In this document: piece after piece, positions 1 to 8,682 of the stretch
Numbering within the stretch: position 1 is the first letter of the stretch
Layout of the letters: every line of letters starts with the position of its first letter
NCBI RefSeq assembly: GCF_014655715.1
Contig: NZ_BNBM01000009.1
Span: forward strand, 62,001 to 126,000
Length of the DNA stretch: 64,000 nt
Source of the DNA: Streptomyces lanatus
GTDB lineage: Bacteria; Actinomycetota; Actinomycetes; Streptomycetales; Streptomycetaceae
Direction of reading: 5' to 3'
Notes under the pieces: generated by a model
Database searches by the model: none
What the model was told of the DNA's origin: nothing
The model's input: only the letters and a program-made list of their open reading frames with translations
Made by a program: the position numbers and the translations under genes

Positions 1-1402
1 GCTGGGGGGTGCTGGGGGCGGCTTTGCGCCAGGCGGGGTAGAGGGCGCCGAGTCCGGGGTTGAGGGCGGAGAGGAGGCGGGCGGTGTCGCTGCCGGGGAG
101 CTGGGGGCCGCTGCCGCCACGGGGGGCGGGGGTAGAGGCGCGCAGGGCCGGGAGTACAGCGCCGAGAGCCTCAAAGGCAGCGGCACGCCCGTCGCTTTTG
201 AGGGGCGCGGGGCTGTATCGATTTGCGGCTCCGCCGCGGGGCGCGACCAGCCCAGACGGCGCGGCAGACGACTGACCACCAGGTGCCTCTGTTTGTGCCG
301 GTGCCAATTCCAAGGCCCGCTCGGCGAGTTCGGCAAGCACCGCTTCCAGCTGCTCGAACCAGGCGGCGACATCCTCGTACGGCTCGGCCAACACCTGAGC
401 CTCACCAAGCCGCGCAACAGGCTCGGCAAGCCGCGCCGCAAGCCGCTCAGGACTCTTGATCCCGTCCAAATCCCCCCGCAGGGGCGCGAGAACCTGATCC
501 TCGAAGTCCTCGATGAGCCGACTGACCGGCCGAGGGTTGGGCACCTCGGGCGTAGGCGGCTCATCCCCGGGCTCCCCCGGCCCGGCCGGCGCAGCCGTCC
601 ACCGCCGCACCTCGTCAACAAGCTCCTTCAACGTAGGCGGAGCAGACTTCGGCAGAGAGATCGCCGTGACCTCGTCCTCCCGATCCACACGCACCTTCGC
701 GACAGGCAACAACTGCGGCTTCCCACCGGCCTGTTCGCCGAAGACAAACAGCAACTGATCCCCGGTATGGAGGGAATTGGCCGTGCCCTCGACAAAGATC
801 TCCGAGCGCCGCTCAAGGTCCTCGGGCGTCACGAGGGACGGCCGCCGGCGCCGTACCTTCAGCTCGTTCCAGTCCCAGCGGGCCGTGAGGTCACGGCTGG
901 TCTCGAAGGTCAAAGACTGCTCGTCGGCGGACGCCGGCACGCTGTGGCTGCGGGCGCCGCGCGGGATCAGCACGGACAGCGACTCGGCGCGCGGGTCGCG
1001 TTCCAGGCCGTACGCGAGATGCGTCGCGGCGGCGACGCCGGGCCGCGGCCGGTGGCCGACGAGGCGGCCGAGCAGGACGAGGGAGCGGTGCTCGTTGGCC
1101 GTACGGATGTAGGCCTCTTCGGCGATGCGCTCGGAGTGGAAGGTGAGCAGGTCACCGAGGACGGCGGTGGCGTCGAGGAGGCCGATCGACGGGTCGTCCG
1201 GGGTGCGCACGGTGAGGCCCTGGAGCGCCGGGTACGCGGGTGAGGCGAGCCGGTCAAGCAGGGCCGCGCGGAAGGAGCCGTATTCACCGACGCGGTAGTC
1301 GAGCGCGGTGCGCCCGGGCGGGTTGTGCACGGGAGCCGGGGCGAGGCGCTCGTCGTGGCCGCCGCGGCAGGCGCCGCCGCAAGTGCACTCGTCGATAGTC
1401 AT
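1..1402 (-). CDS. CIS baseplate assembly protein, second subunit (Afp12-like), partial
   Basis: The gene starts at ATG 1402 and runs off the left edge, so about 467 N-terminal codons are visible and the C-terminus is missing. The N-terminus has a short Cys/Gly-rich stretch, then segments typical of putative baseplate assembly proteins, such as GEYGSFRAALLDRL, LTFHSERIAEEAYIRTA and LLGRLVGHRPRPGVAA. A Pro/Ala-rich region near residues 380-450 is probably a linker. Its start overlaps the stop of the preceding baseplate gene by ATGA, so the two are likely made together. By order in Afp/PVC-type clusters it corresponds to the Cis12 wedge component. The numbering is inferred from position. Confidence 0.8.
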   Translation of the reverse strand, partial: MTIDECTCGGACRGGHDERLAPAPVHNPPGRTALDYRVGEYGSFRAALLDRLASPAYPALQGLTVRTPDDPSIGLLDATAVLGDLLTFHSERIAEEAYIRTANEHRSLVLLGRLVGHRPRPGVAAATHLAYGLERDPRAESLSVLIPRGARSHSVPASADEQSLTFETSRDLTARWDWNELKVRRRRPSLVTPEDLERRSEIFVEGTANSLHTGDQLLFVFGEQAGGKPQLLPVAKVRVDREDEVTAISLPKSAPPTLKELVDEVRRWTAAPAGPGEPGDEPPTPEVPNPRPVSRLIEDFEDQVLAPLRGDLDGIKSPERLAARLAEPVARLGEAQVLAEPYEDVAAWFEQLEAVLAELAERALELAPAQTEAPGGQSSAAPSGLVAPRGGAANRYSPAPLKSDGRAAAFEALGAVLPALRASTPAPRGGSGPQLPGSDTARLLSALNPGLGALYPAWRKAAPSTPQ

Positions 1403-4400
1403 CGCGCACCTCCCAGGGATATCGCCAGCCGGCCGTTCTCCGGCCGGTCCGGGTCGTTGTCGCAGATGGCGATCTCCAGCGGGCCGAGCCGCAGCACGCC
1501 GTCCTCCCTCTCTCCTCGGTCCGGTTCGAACAGCCTGTGCAGCCGGGTGACCTTGATGCTCTCCACGCCGGGCACCGCAGCCGCGACGGCGACCAGGCGG
1601 CTGAGCCGCACCGGTTCGCCGAAGGTCAGCGCGTCCGGGTGGAAGAAGCCCCGCACACCACTGCCGAGCACTCGGTACAGCTCGGCCAGGATCTGCCCGT
1701 GCTGGTGGCCCGGCTTGGCGCACACCGTGAGCGCGATGTCCAGCGGGACGAGTCGCGCGGCGCCGACGACGAGGTCGTGGCCGATGCGCCGGTACGGCTC
1801 CAGGGCCTGCGCGACGGACGCCAGCAACTCGGCGGACGGGGCGCCGGTGCCGTACGCGTCGACCGCGACATGCGCCTCCTGGACGCTGCCGGTCCAGCGC
1901 AGTTCGGCCGCCGCCCGCTGGACGCCGGGCAGGGCGGAGGCGAGGGCCGCGTAGTCCTCGGCGGTGACCGCGCGCAGCCGGGTGCGGCGCAGGTCGAGCG
2001 GGGCCAACTGGCGTACCTGCTCGACGGGTTCGGGTTCCGTTCCCCCGACGGCGGGCAGCGGATTGCGTACGACGGCTGCGGGCGGCGCCTCGCAGTCGGA
2101 CTGCACGACGAGGTGGTTGATGGCCTCCGCGCCGACGTTGCCGGCCGTGCCGCCGCCGAGCCGGTAGTGCGCGGCGAGCCGTGACCCCGGCGTCGGCCTG
2201 GCGCCGTGCCTCCCGTCGCCGAAGCGCAGGGCGAGCCGGCCGTCGTCCTCCAGCTCGCCGACGAAGTGCCGGTCGCGCGGGCCGCTGTCGAGCAGGTCGC
2301 GGCGCGGTTCCCAGATCTCGTCGTTGTGGAGTCGTACGGCGGGCAGTGCGCGACGCGGGTCCTGGGCGAGCGCGGCGGTGGCGGAGCCGCGCAGCACCAA
2401 CTCGTCGGGGTGCAGTCCGGCGGCGTACGCCGGGCCCCAGCTGTGGGCGATCTCCCAGGCGATGTGCCCGTCCAGGACGGTGCCCGCGCGGGCGCGGGCC
2501 GTGAGGACCTCGATCCGGCGCAGCTTGGCGTCGAGCAACTGGTCGTTGCGGAACAGGAGTTCACGCAGCGCACGGACGGGGTGACGGTGGAGTTCGATGT
2601 GCTCCAGGATCTTCAGGCCGTAGATCACCGTGAGTTCGGCGATCTCCTGCTCGGAGAGCCCGTCCCGGTCGCGGGCGCTGCGCCACAGCTCGACCAGCCG
2701 CTGTCGCACCCGCCCCGGGATCGCGCCGATCCGCTCGGCCTGCCCGGCGGCGACGGTGCCGAGGTCAGGGAACGGCACCGCCTGCACGACGGGCCTGCGT
2801 CCGAGGACAGGTCGGAAGCGGGGCTGGATGCCCGGGTAGACGGACTGCGCGAGAAGGGTGCGCAGGGCGCCGGCCTGGGCGTACGCAGTGCCGGGCACGA
2901 CGCGTTCATGGCGCTGACCGGCGCGTTCGAGGCCGATTCCGGCCCTCATGGTCGTTGCCTCGCCGACCACCTGGAACAGCTCGCGGACGTCGTCGGCCCT
3001 CAGTGCCTCACCCGACTCCGCCTTGTCCGTGAGGGAGTTGATGAGCCGGGCGGGTGCGTTGCCCTCCTTGCGGTCGTAGCAGCCGAAGGCTGGCGAGTCG
3101 CAGGGGGCGACCTCGGCGGGGACCTGCGGGACGGTGAACGTCTCGGGCAGTCCGTGGAGCGTACGGCCGTGATCGACCAGGACGACATTGCCGCGGGCGA
3201 GGGACACGTCCCCGACCGGCAGGCAGTCCCGGCCGCCGCGTGTCGTGAGGCAGAGCGGGAAGCGCAGGGCGTCCTCGGCGGCCCAGGAGACCTCCAGGAC
3301 CGGCTGGTCCTCGATGCGGTCCACGGCCGGGGTGACGGAGGTCAGCCGGACGGCCTGGCGATGGCCCGGGTCGGCGTCACCGGGAGTGCCGGTGCGCGGC
3401 CCCTTGACCTCTTCGAGGATGAGCACGTCGCCTGGCTTCAGGTCGAGTTGACGCTCGCGGCAGGTCTCCACGTCGACCCATGCGTCGCGCAAGGTGGCGG
3501 AGGTGGCGCCCTTGGGCAGGGTGCAGACCTCACCTCCCCAGGTCCACAGCCGGATGGCGTTGTGCGCGACGCGCAGCTCCAACTGGTCCTCGGTGACGAC
3601 GGGTTCGAAGACCTCCACCGAGCCGCGCTCGTCCAGGTCACCGAGTTCGGCCTCGTCCACGACCGTGCCGGGCTCCGGGCGGTCGTGCGGGTCGAGGGTG
3701 CGGACGTCGACGGAGGCGAAGCGGAAGGTGCCCGGGGCGAGCGTGTGATCACCGGCGGTCTCGACGGCGACGTAGGCGCGCGCCGTACACCCGTCGTGCA
3801 TCGCGTAGTCGATGAGCCGGACGTGACGCCGTACGGAGACCCGGCGGCGGGCGGTGTCGAGGTAGGCCTCGGTGGCGACGGCGTCCTGCTGGTAGCTGAT
3901 CCGGTCGCCGGTGTGGGCGAGCAGTTCGACCAGGGTCACGCCGAGGTCGGCGGGGTTGCGCTCGACCCAGTCGGGCGTGGTGAGCGCGAGCCGGTCGAGG
4001 AGGAGCTTGCGGATGGTGTCGTAGTCGCGGGCGGTGTAGTCGATGACGGGAGCGGACGGGAAGTCGTCGTTGGTCTGCTCAACCTCCTTGCAGTCGAAGG
4101 GAGTTGGGCAGTCGGGTCGGAAGACGAAGGTGGCGCTGTGGTAGCGCTGGTCGAAGCCGCGGTACGGCTCGGTCCCGGGTCGTCCGTACGGGTCGGTCTC
4201 GACCAGGGAGAGCCGGTAGCGGGAGGTGTCGCCGGCCTGGTCGAGGGTGACGTAGAGCCGGTCGTCGAGCTCGGGGTCCTCCTCGCGCTCCACGCTGACG
4301 TCGACGGCGGTGATGCCGGTGATGCGGCGGCCGCCGTCGATGCGGACGTTCTCGGGGCCGAGGCCGTGCGGGGCCTTGCCGAGGAAGGAGACGGTGAGGA

Positions 4401-4494
4401 GCAGCCCGTCGTCGCTGACCTCGACGGAGTCGACCCCGTTGAGCTGGGCGGCGCGAACCTTGGCCCGGCGCGAGGTGACGGTCGTACCGGTCAT
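1399..4494 (-). CDS. CIS baseplate wedge protein, J/gp6-like (Afp11-like)
   Basis: A 1031-residue protein of the putative baseplate assembly family found in phage-tail-like injection systems. Family-typical segments include DYTARDYDTIRKLLLDRL, NPADLGVTLVELLAHTGD and RRHVRLIDYAMHDGC around residues 150-245. A C-terminal gpJ-like part (about 840-1010) contains LRAVTAEDYAALASALPGV and LVAVAAAVPGVESIKV. It should form the wedge ring that joins the hub to the sheath. It overlaps both neighbours by ATGA (upstream gp25-like gene, downstream second baseplate gene), so the whole segment is translationally coupled. The assignment as Cis11 rests on order and family. Confidence 0.85.
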   Translation of the reverse strand: MTGTTVTSRRAKVRAAQLNGVDSVEVSDDGLLLTVSFLGKAPHGLGPENVRIDGGRRITGITAVDVSVEREEDPELDDRLYVTLDQAGDTSRYRLSLVETDPYGRPGTEPYRGFDQRYHSATFVFRPDCPTPFDCKEVEQTNDDFPSAPVIDYTARDYDTIRKLLLDRLALTTPDWVERNPADLGVTLVELLAHTGDRISYQQDAVATEAYLDTARRRVSVRRHVRLIDYAMHDGCTARAYVAVETAGDHTLAPGTFRFASVDVRTLDPHDRPEPGTVVDEAELGDLDERGSVEVFEPVVTEDQLELRVAHNAIRLWTWGGEVCTLPKGATSATLRDAWVDVETCRERQLDLKPGDVLILEEVKGPRTGTPGDADPGHRQAVRLTSVTPAVDRIEDQPVLEVSWAAEDALRFPLCLTTRGGRDCLPVGDVSLARGNVVLVDHGRTLHGLPETFTVPQVPAEVAPCDSPAFGCYDRKEGNAPARLINSLTDKAESGEALRADDVRELFQVVGEATTMRAGIGLERAGQRHERVVPGTAYAQAGALRTLLAQSVYPGIQPRFRPVLGRRPVVQAVPFPDLGTVAAGQAERIGAIPGRVRQRLVELWRSARDRDGLSEQEIAELTVIYGLKILEHIELHRHPVRALRELLFRNDQLLDAKLRRIEVLTARARAGTVLDGHIAWEIAHSWGPAYAAGLHPDELVLRGSATAALAQDPRRALPAVRLHNDEIWEPRRDLLDSGPRDRHFVGELEDDGRLALRFGDGRHGARPTPGSRLAAHYRLGGGTAGNVGAEAINHLVVQSDCEAPPAAVVRNPLPAVGGTEPEPVEQVRQLAPLDLRRTRLRAVTAEDYAALASALPGVQRAAAELRWTGSVQEAHVAVDAYGTGAPSAELLASVAQALEPYRRIGHDLVVGAARLVPLDIALTVCAKPGHQHGQILAELYRVLGSGVRGFFHPDALTFGEPVRLSRLVAVAAAVPGVESIKVTRLHRLFEPDRGEREDGVLRLGPLEIAICDNDPDRPENGRLAISLGGAR

Positions 4495-4874
4495 GCCGTG
4501 ACCCTCCCTTCGAAGACGTCGTCGCGACGGGACCCGTCGGCACGCACGGCGTAGGACAGATGGACGCGGACGACGTTGTCCTCGCTGACGACGTCGAGGG
4601 CCTCCACATCGATGAGGTCGCCGAGCCAGCGCTGGAGCGAGGCCTGGACGGAGAGTTCGAGGGTGCTGATGAGTTCCGGGCTGGTGGGGGCGAAGACCAG
4701 GTCGAGGAGCCCGCAGCCGAAGTCGGGGCGCATGACCCGCTCACCGGGGCTGGTGAACAACAGCTGCTCGATGAGGTCGTGGATGTGCTCGCCGCGGGTG
4801 GCGTGCGCGGTACGGCCGCGGCGGTCGGGGCGGAACGGGAACGCGATGTCGGAACGGGTGACCGGCCGGGTCAT
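4491..4874 (-). CDS. gp25-like baseplate wedge protein (Cis9)
   Basis: A 127-residue protein of the gp25/GPW (W-like lysozyme-fold) family, a small wedge protein that helps nucleate the sheath. Visible signatures are the N-terminal SDIAFPFRPDRRGRTA, LLFTSPGERVMRPDFGCG and a C-terminal strand VRVHLSYAVRADG. An in-frame ORF extends upstream to 5030, but the start at 4874 is preferred. It has AGGAGG upstream, overlaps the preceding stop by ATGA, and gives the usual family length. The stop overlaps the start of the large wedge gene by ATGA. Confidence 0.88.
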   Translation of the reverse strand: MTRPVTRSDIAFPFRPDRRGRTAHATRGEHIHDLIEQLLFTSPGERVMRPDFGCGLLDLVFAPTSPELISTLELSVQASLQRWLGDLIDVEALDVVSEDNVVRVHLSYAVRADGSRRDDVFEGRVTA

Positions 4875-5233
4875 CGGGTGGACACCTCCTGCTGCGCGGC
4901 GTTGACGACGGGTGGTCCCTGTGCGACCAGTGCCGCGCTGAAGCACTGGGCCGCGGAGATGTCGAGCAGCACGGGGGCACCCGCGACGGTGACGCCGCTC
5001 GCGGGGGCCGTGAACCGCACGGACACGCATGGCTGCGGCACACCGTTCACGGTGTGGACGCAGCCGGCGACGGTGTAGGTATGGGCGGCGGTGGCCGCCG
5101 CCCGGCCGCCGATCAGCACCGCCGGGGCGGGCATGTGCGCCGGTGTGGCACGCCCCCCGTGCGGGCAGCTGATCACCGTGTCGGCGACCAGCAGCTTCCC
5201 TGATGCCCCGGAAGTCCCGGATGTCCCGGACAC
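4871..5233 (-). CDS. PAAR-like spike tip protein
   Basis: A 120-residue protein between the gpV-type spike and gp25-like genes, where injection-system clusters carry the PAAR-like tip (Cis10). The N-terminus is a flexible Gly/Ser/Thr run. The body has VADTVISCPHGG, PAVLIGGRAAAT, a Cys in TVAGCVHTVNG and another in PQPCVSVRF, compatible with a metal-stabilised tip. I do not see the literal P-A-A-R motif, so the family is inferred from context, size and the Cys/His pattern. It is translationally coupled to the gp25-like gene by ATGA. Confidence 0.6.
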   Translation of the reverse strand: MSGTSGTSGASGKLLVADTVISCPHGGRATPAHMPAPAVLIGGRAAATAAHTYTVAGCVHTVNGVPQPCVSVRFTAPASGVTVAGAPVLLDISAAQCFSAALVAQGPPVVNAAQQEVSTR

Positions 5234-5252
5234 GTTCGTCGTTCCCCCGTTC

Positions 5253-5786
5253 CTAACGCTTCGGTTCCACTGTCAGCTGGCCCTCGTTGACGATGACCCG
5301 GCCGTCCTGGAGGGTGATGCGGGCGTTGCCGCTGGCGATGACGATCGCCGCCTCGGTGATGCGGATGTACGCCCCGTTCTTGGCCTGGAGCAGGATTCCC
5401 TCGTCGGCGCCAGTCACGTCGTTCATCACGATCTTGTGCGCCAGCTGGGTCTGGACGACGACGGGCTTGAGCTCGGAGGGCCGGGCCAGCTCCCGCCGGG
5501 CGTCGGGCGGCAGTTCGTCCCGCTCCCCGTACCAGCAGCCCGTCCAGATCGGGAAGCTGGGATCGCCCTGTTCGAACTCCACCCACACACCGGCGTCCTT
5601 CGGCGGCACCACGACCTGCCCCGCCTCCTGCCCGGTGAAGGGCAGACAGGGCAGCGCCCAGGTCGAGGGCTCGTCGCCGAGCACATCGGGGACCTGGACC
5701 GTGATCCGCCCGATGGCCAGCGGGTCGTTGTTGTCGATCACCCGGCCCCGGAACTTGCCCAGGTACCGGTTGTTGGGTGCCGCCAT
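5253..5786 (-). CDS. Baseplate spike protein, gpV/VgrG OB-fold type
   Basis: A 177-residue spike protein of the phage baseplate assembly protein V family. The OB-fold region shows YLGKFRGRVIDNNDPLAIGR, VPPKDAGVWVEFEQGD and IWTGCWYG. The C-terminal third (about 115-177) is the repetitive beta-helix part, with ILLQAKNGAYIRITEAA and ARITLQDGRVIVNEGQL. It should trimerise as the membrane-puncturing needle on the hub. In Afp/PVC the hub and spike are one VgrG-like polypeptide, whereas here the hub domain is encoded by the separate upstream gene. ATG 5786 is preceded by AGGAG about ten bases upstream. Confidence 0.88.
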   Translation of the reverse strand: MAAPNNRYLGKFRGRVIDNNDPLAIGRITVQVPDVLGDEPSTWALPCLPFTGQEAGQVVVPPKDAGVWVEFEQGDPSFPIWTGCWYGERDELPPDARRELARPSELKPVVVQTQLAHKIVMNDVTGADEGILLQAKNGAYIRITEAAIVIASGNARITLQDGRVIVNEGQLTVEPKR

Positions 5787-5844
5787 GCGTCAACTGCTCC
5801 TGTTTTTCAGTGGTCTTCGGGTGTTGCTCGGGTAACTGCCGCTG

Positions 5845-6987
5845 TCACGGCCGTACGGTGTCGCCGCGTGCGACCAGGCCCTCCCGGGAGAGAGTGAAGT
5901 TCTGGGTGAACGAGCCAGGCCGCAGGCTGTGTGTGACCGACTTGACGTAGTAGTCGCCGTCGTACATCGGCCCGGAGCCGCGCACTCCGACGAGGCTGCG
6001 TGGGTGCAGCAGGTAGCCGTGCCGGGTGACGTCGAGCGACCCGGATCCGGTGATGACGTCGGCGGATGTCGCGGCCCTTGCGAGGAGTTCGGCCTGGGCC
6101 TGCTGGATCTGCTGCTTGGCGGTGCCGGCCAGGGTCCTGCGCCGCAGCGCGGGCGTGGGGCGGCGGCCGAGCGGTGGGCGGAGAGGGCTGATCGAGGGCT
6201 GCCCGAGCAGCGTGGCCTGCCGGTTCTCGGGGTTCTGCCAGCGGGCCTGGGGTTCCTCGCGGGCGGTCCCGTCGTACGCGAACGTCAGCTGGTCGACGGT
6301 CGAGTTGGCGTCCATGTTGACGTTGAGCGCGTGCTGCCGGACTCCGAGGCGCACCTCGGGTCCCCAGTAGGCGGACGACAGCCCGGGGGCCGGACCGGGC
6401 TCAAGATAAAAGACATACCCATTGGCCTTGGCCAGCTCGGTCACGTACTGCAGATCGGTGCTGCTCTGATACGGGACGCGGAGCTGTTCCTGCGGGGGTT
6501 GGAGGATCTGCTCGTCCTTGACGTCGGGCCGGATGCCGTAGTCGCGATAGCGCCCGAGGATGGACAGGACGCGTCGGGACGGCGCCAGATTGGGATAACC
6601 GGCGGTGCGCTCCTCCAGATCCATGAGCAGGGTCAGGTCCTCGCCGGTCACGGTGAGGGTGGTCTGCCCCGGCTGATTGCTGGCACCGACCTCCTGCCGC
6701 ACGATCAGCCCGTCGAAGAGCACCTGGGAGGTACCGCGCACGCTGACACTCACAATGACCCGGGTCTTGGGGTCGAAGAATCCTTCAGGCAGCAAATTCC
6801 GCTGGATGAGCCCCCGTTTGGTGAGATCGAAGGCGAGCTGGAACCCACTCCGTTCCCCCGCCGTCGCCGTGATCTGCGCGGACAGCAGCGCTTCCATGAC
6901 CTCGGCGGGCACGGGCCGGGTGAGCCTCGGCCCCATCTGCAGGGACATATGAACCGGCCCCGGCCCGACGGGCAGTTCGTCAGGCAC
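5845..6987 (-). CDS. Baseplate hub protein, gpD/VgrG N-terminal type
   Basis: A 380-residue protein of the phage late control D/VgrG hub family, which forms the trimeric ring connecting inner tube and spike. Visible family segments are SGFQLAFDLTKRG, LFDGLIVRQEVG, LTVTGEDLTLLMDLEER, the DYGI..VPYQSSTDLQYVTELAKANGY region (around 160-200) and a C-terminal YYVKSVTHSLRPGSFTQNF. Its start overlaps the LysM gene stop by 8 bases, and it is followed by the separate spike gene after a 58-base gap. Hub plus spike correspond to Afp8 split into two proteins. Confidence 0.85.
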   Translation of the reverse strand: MPDELPVGPGPVHMSLQMGPRLTRPVPAEVMEALLSAQITATAGERSGFQLAFDLTKRGLIQRNLLPEGFFDPKTRVIVSVSVRGTSQVLFDGLIVRQEVGASNQPGQTTLTVTGEDLTLLMDLEERTAGYPNLAPSRRVLSILGRYRDYGIRPDVKDEQILQPPQEQLRVPYQSSTDLQYVTELAKANGYVFYLEPGPAPGLSSAYWGPEVRLGVRQHALNVNMDANSTVDQLTFAYDGTAREEPQARWQNPENRQATLLGQPSISPLRPPLGRRPTPALRRRTLAGTAKQQIQQAQAELLARAATSADVITGSGSLDVTRHGYLLHPRSLVGVRGSGPMYDGDYYVKSVTHSLRPGSFTQNFTLSREGLVARGDTVRP

Positions 6988-7351
6988 CGCGACGACCCCC
7001 CTGCGGGAACCCGCCGGGGAGCGGCACGTCGATCACACGACCCGGTTCGGCGGTCAGTTCCTCCGGATCGAGTACGGGATTGGCGTCGGCGATCTGCCAC
7101 CACTGCCGAGGGTCCCCGAACAGCCGCTGTGCGAGGAGATCGGGCCGCTCACCACCACCGACGACGTACTCGTCGGTCTCCTGGGCGTCGAGAGGAGGCA
7201 GCAGCCGCCGCTTGGTGTACCGGACTTCGGTGCCGTCAGGCGCCGTGTGAACCCCGATCTCGGCATCGTGATACCGACTGTCCCGGGGATAGGGATGAGC
7301 CCCCGGGATGGCGTCCAAAGCACTCCCGTACGGCTGTATGCCCTCGGCCAT
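6980..7351 (-). CDS. LysM/gpX-like injection-system adaptor protein
   Basis: A 123-residue protein with a C-terminal LysM-like module, YVVGGGERPDLLAQRLFGD then WWQIADANPVLDPEEL and a final VIDVPLPGG, the usual tail protein X arrangement. The N-terminal half has GAHPYPRDSRYHDAE and VRYTKRRLLPPL. LysM/gpX proteins sit between tube-hub adaptor and hub in contractile systems. It lies 7 bases after the tube-hub adaptor gene and overlaps the hub gene by 8 bases, so it belongs to the same coupled block. Confidence 0.82.
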   Translation of the reverse strand: MAEGIQPYGSALDAIPGAHPYPRDSRYHDAEIGVHTAPDGTEVRYTKRRLLPPLDAQETDEYVVGGGERPDLLAQRLFGDPRQWWQIADANPVLDPEELTAEPGRVIDVPLPGGFPQGGRRGA

Positions 7352-7358
7352 GCGCAGC

Positions 7359-8045
7359 TCAGCCCCTTCCCATGGTCAACGTGTCGCGCCCACCGAGCCC
7401 GAGCGCCCCGAGGCTCCCCCCACGGGCGGCCGCGGCGAGCCGTTCCTTCTGCGCGAGGTGCGCCATGTACAGATCGGCCCCTCGGTGCCCGGCCGGCAGG
7501 TCGCTCACGCTGAGCACCTTGAGCCCGATGCTGAGGCTCGCCCGAATCGGATTGAGATTGACGTCGAACGCGGACTCATTGATGGACAGTTCGGTGAGCC
7601 TCACGGGCATCACGCGCTTACTCCCCCACGTGAACAGCGTCAGCGGCATCTCGATCGGCGTGATCTCAATGGTCCCCTTCTGCGTCTGCCGTGCCGCGTC
7701 GCGGAGTTGCGCGGTCGTCGGCTGCACCAGCATTTCCAGCACGGCGAGCTGGGGGTGGATGCCGTCGGGGGCGGCGATCTCCAACTGATCGGTGGCGTCG
7801 ATCTCGGCCGTGAACTTCCAGGTCTCCTCGGCGGGGCCCTTGAGCCGGAGCGCCTCGTTACGGTCGCCGCCGCCGGTTCCGCCGCCTTCGGCGTTCTGGC
7901 CGCCGGCGGATTGGGGGGCGAGGGAGCGTTCCAGGGTGTCGGGGTTGAACTGGAGGATGATGATGCGTTGGGGGGTGCCGGTGTCGGGGTTGACGACCAC
8001 CAGGCCCGAGCGGATGGGCTTGGGGATGTCGCGATATCGGGTCAC
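7359..8045 (-). CDS. CIS tube protein / tube-hub adaptor (Cis7, Afp7 N-terminal type)
   Basis: A 228-residue protein of the contractile-injection-system tube family that links the inner tube to the hub. Diagnostic stretches are RIIILQFNPDTLERSL (residues about 27-42), EETWKFTAEIDATDQLE, IHPQLAVLEMLVQP and LTLFTWGSKRVMPVRLTEL. A Gly-rich insertion lies at about 46-62. The LysM module that is fused to this domain in some systems is encoded here by the next gene. Its start overlaps the stop of the HEAT-repeat gene by ATGA. Confidence 0.86.
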   Translation of the reverse strand: MTRYRDIPKPIRSGLVVVNPDTGTPQRIIILQFNPDTLERSLAPQSAGGQNAEGGGTGGGDRNEALRLKGPAEETWKFTAEIDATDQLEIAAPDGIHPQLAVLEMLVQPTTAQLRDAARQTQKGTIEITPIEMPLTLFTWGSKRVMPVRLTELSINESAFDVNLNPIRASLSIGLKVLSVSDLPAGHRGADLYMAHLAQKERLAAAARGGSLGALGLGGRDTLTMGRG

Positions 8046-8641
8046 AGCTCAATCACTCCGCTCTCTGCCAGTTGTTCCAGGGCCAGCCCTGCTTCACGCG
8101 CTACTTCTTCGTCCTCGTCTGTCCCGGAAAGACGGGTCAGGCAGCCTTGGAATTCCGGCCATGCCGTGTACGTCATGGCCCATACAGCGGCCCGTCGGAC
8201 CTCCGCATACTTGTGCTCGGCCGAGAACTCGATGTGTTCCACAATTTCCGGAACTGCGCTCAAGGGCGCGCCTGCTCCGACACGGAGCAGAGCCTTGACC
8301 CAGCCAGCCGGCCAAACGTTGACATAGCAGTCTTCCAACATTTCATCGACGGTCCACACAGCGAGCGACTGTTCGATGGTCGCCAGAGTCTCATCCGTGA
8401 CAGAGGGGTCTTCGTGCACTACGACCATGTACGGCACATCCGCGAACTCGTCGACAATGTAATGCGCCGACCCGCCGTTCCCGATGTCCCACTTCGCTTC
8501 GTAGAAGACGCCCCGCTCGGGGTCACGGTCGATGTCACCGAGGAAGGTCCAACCGGCACGCTGCGCCAGTTCCTGGATGTCGGCGCCCTCGACCCGATCG
8601 TGAAGGATCAGCCTGCGGCTCGTTCGGCTGAGGTCCGGCAT
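8042..8641 (-). CDS. HEAT-repeat protein, candidate immunity protein for the adjacent eCIS effector
   Basis: A 199-residue acidic protein that I do not recognise as a CIS structural part. The C-terminal third shows helical repeats, with VRRAAVWAMTYTAWPEF and EEVAREAGLALEQLAESG typical of HEAT units. The N-terminal part is mixed, with LILHDRVEGADIQELAQ and YIVDEFADVPYMVVVHED. ATG 8641 is chosen because AAGGAG sits 8 bases upstream; a GTG at 8650 is possible. It follows the giant effector gene by 41 bases and is ATGA-coupled to the tube-hub adaptor. Small helical-repeat proteins after polymorphic toxins are often immunity proteins, so that role is proposed. Its base composition is visibly less GC-rich than the neighbours. 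Confidence 0.7.
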   Translation of the reverse strand: MPDLSRTSRRLILHDRVEGADIQELAQRAGWTFLGDIDRDPERGVFYEAKWDIGNGGSAHYIVDEFADVPYMVVVHEDPSVTDETLATIEQSLAVWTVDEMLEDCYVNVWPAGWVKALLRVGAGAPLSAVPEIVEHIEFSAEHKYAEVRRAAVWAMTYTAWPEFQGCLTRLSGTDEDEEVAREAGLALEQLAESGVIEL

Positions 8642-8682
8642 GGTGTGCACTCCTTGTTGCTGGGGTGGTTCGAGGTGGTGGG

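Noticed and set aside
109..1400. Possible fusion or frameshift in the first baseplate protein because of its Pro/Ala-rich C-terminal part
   Set aside because: The frame stays open to the window edge with plausible linker composition, so this cannot be judged without the missing end.
2206..4554. Plus-strand open frame of 782 codons opposite the large baseplate gene
   Set aside because: Shadow frame of GC-rich coding DNA. The minus-strand protein has family motifs throughout, while this frame has none.
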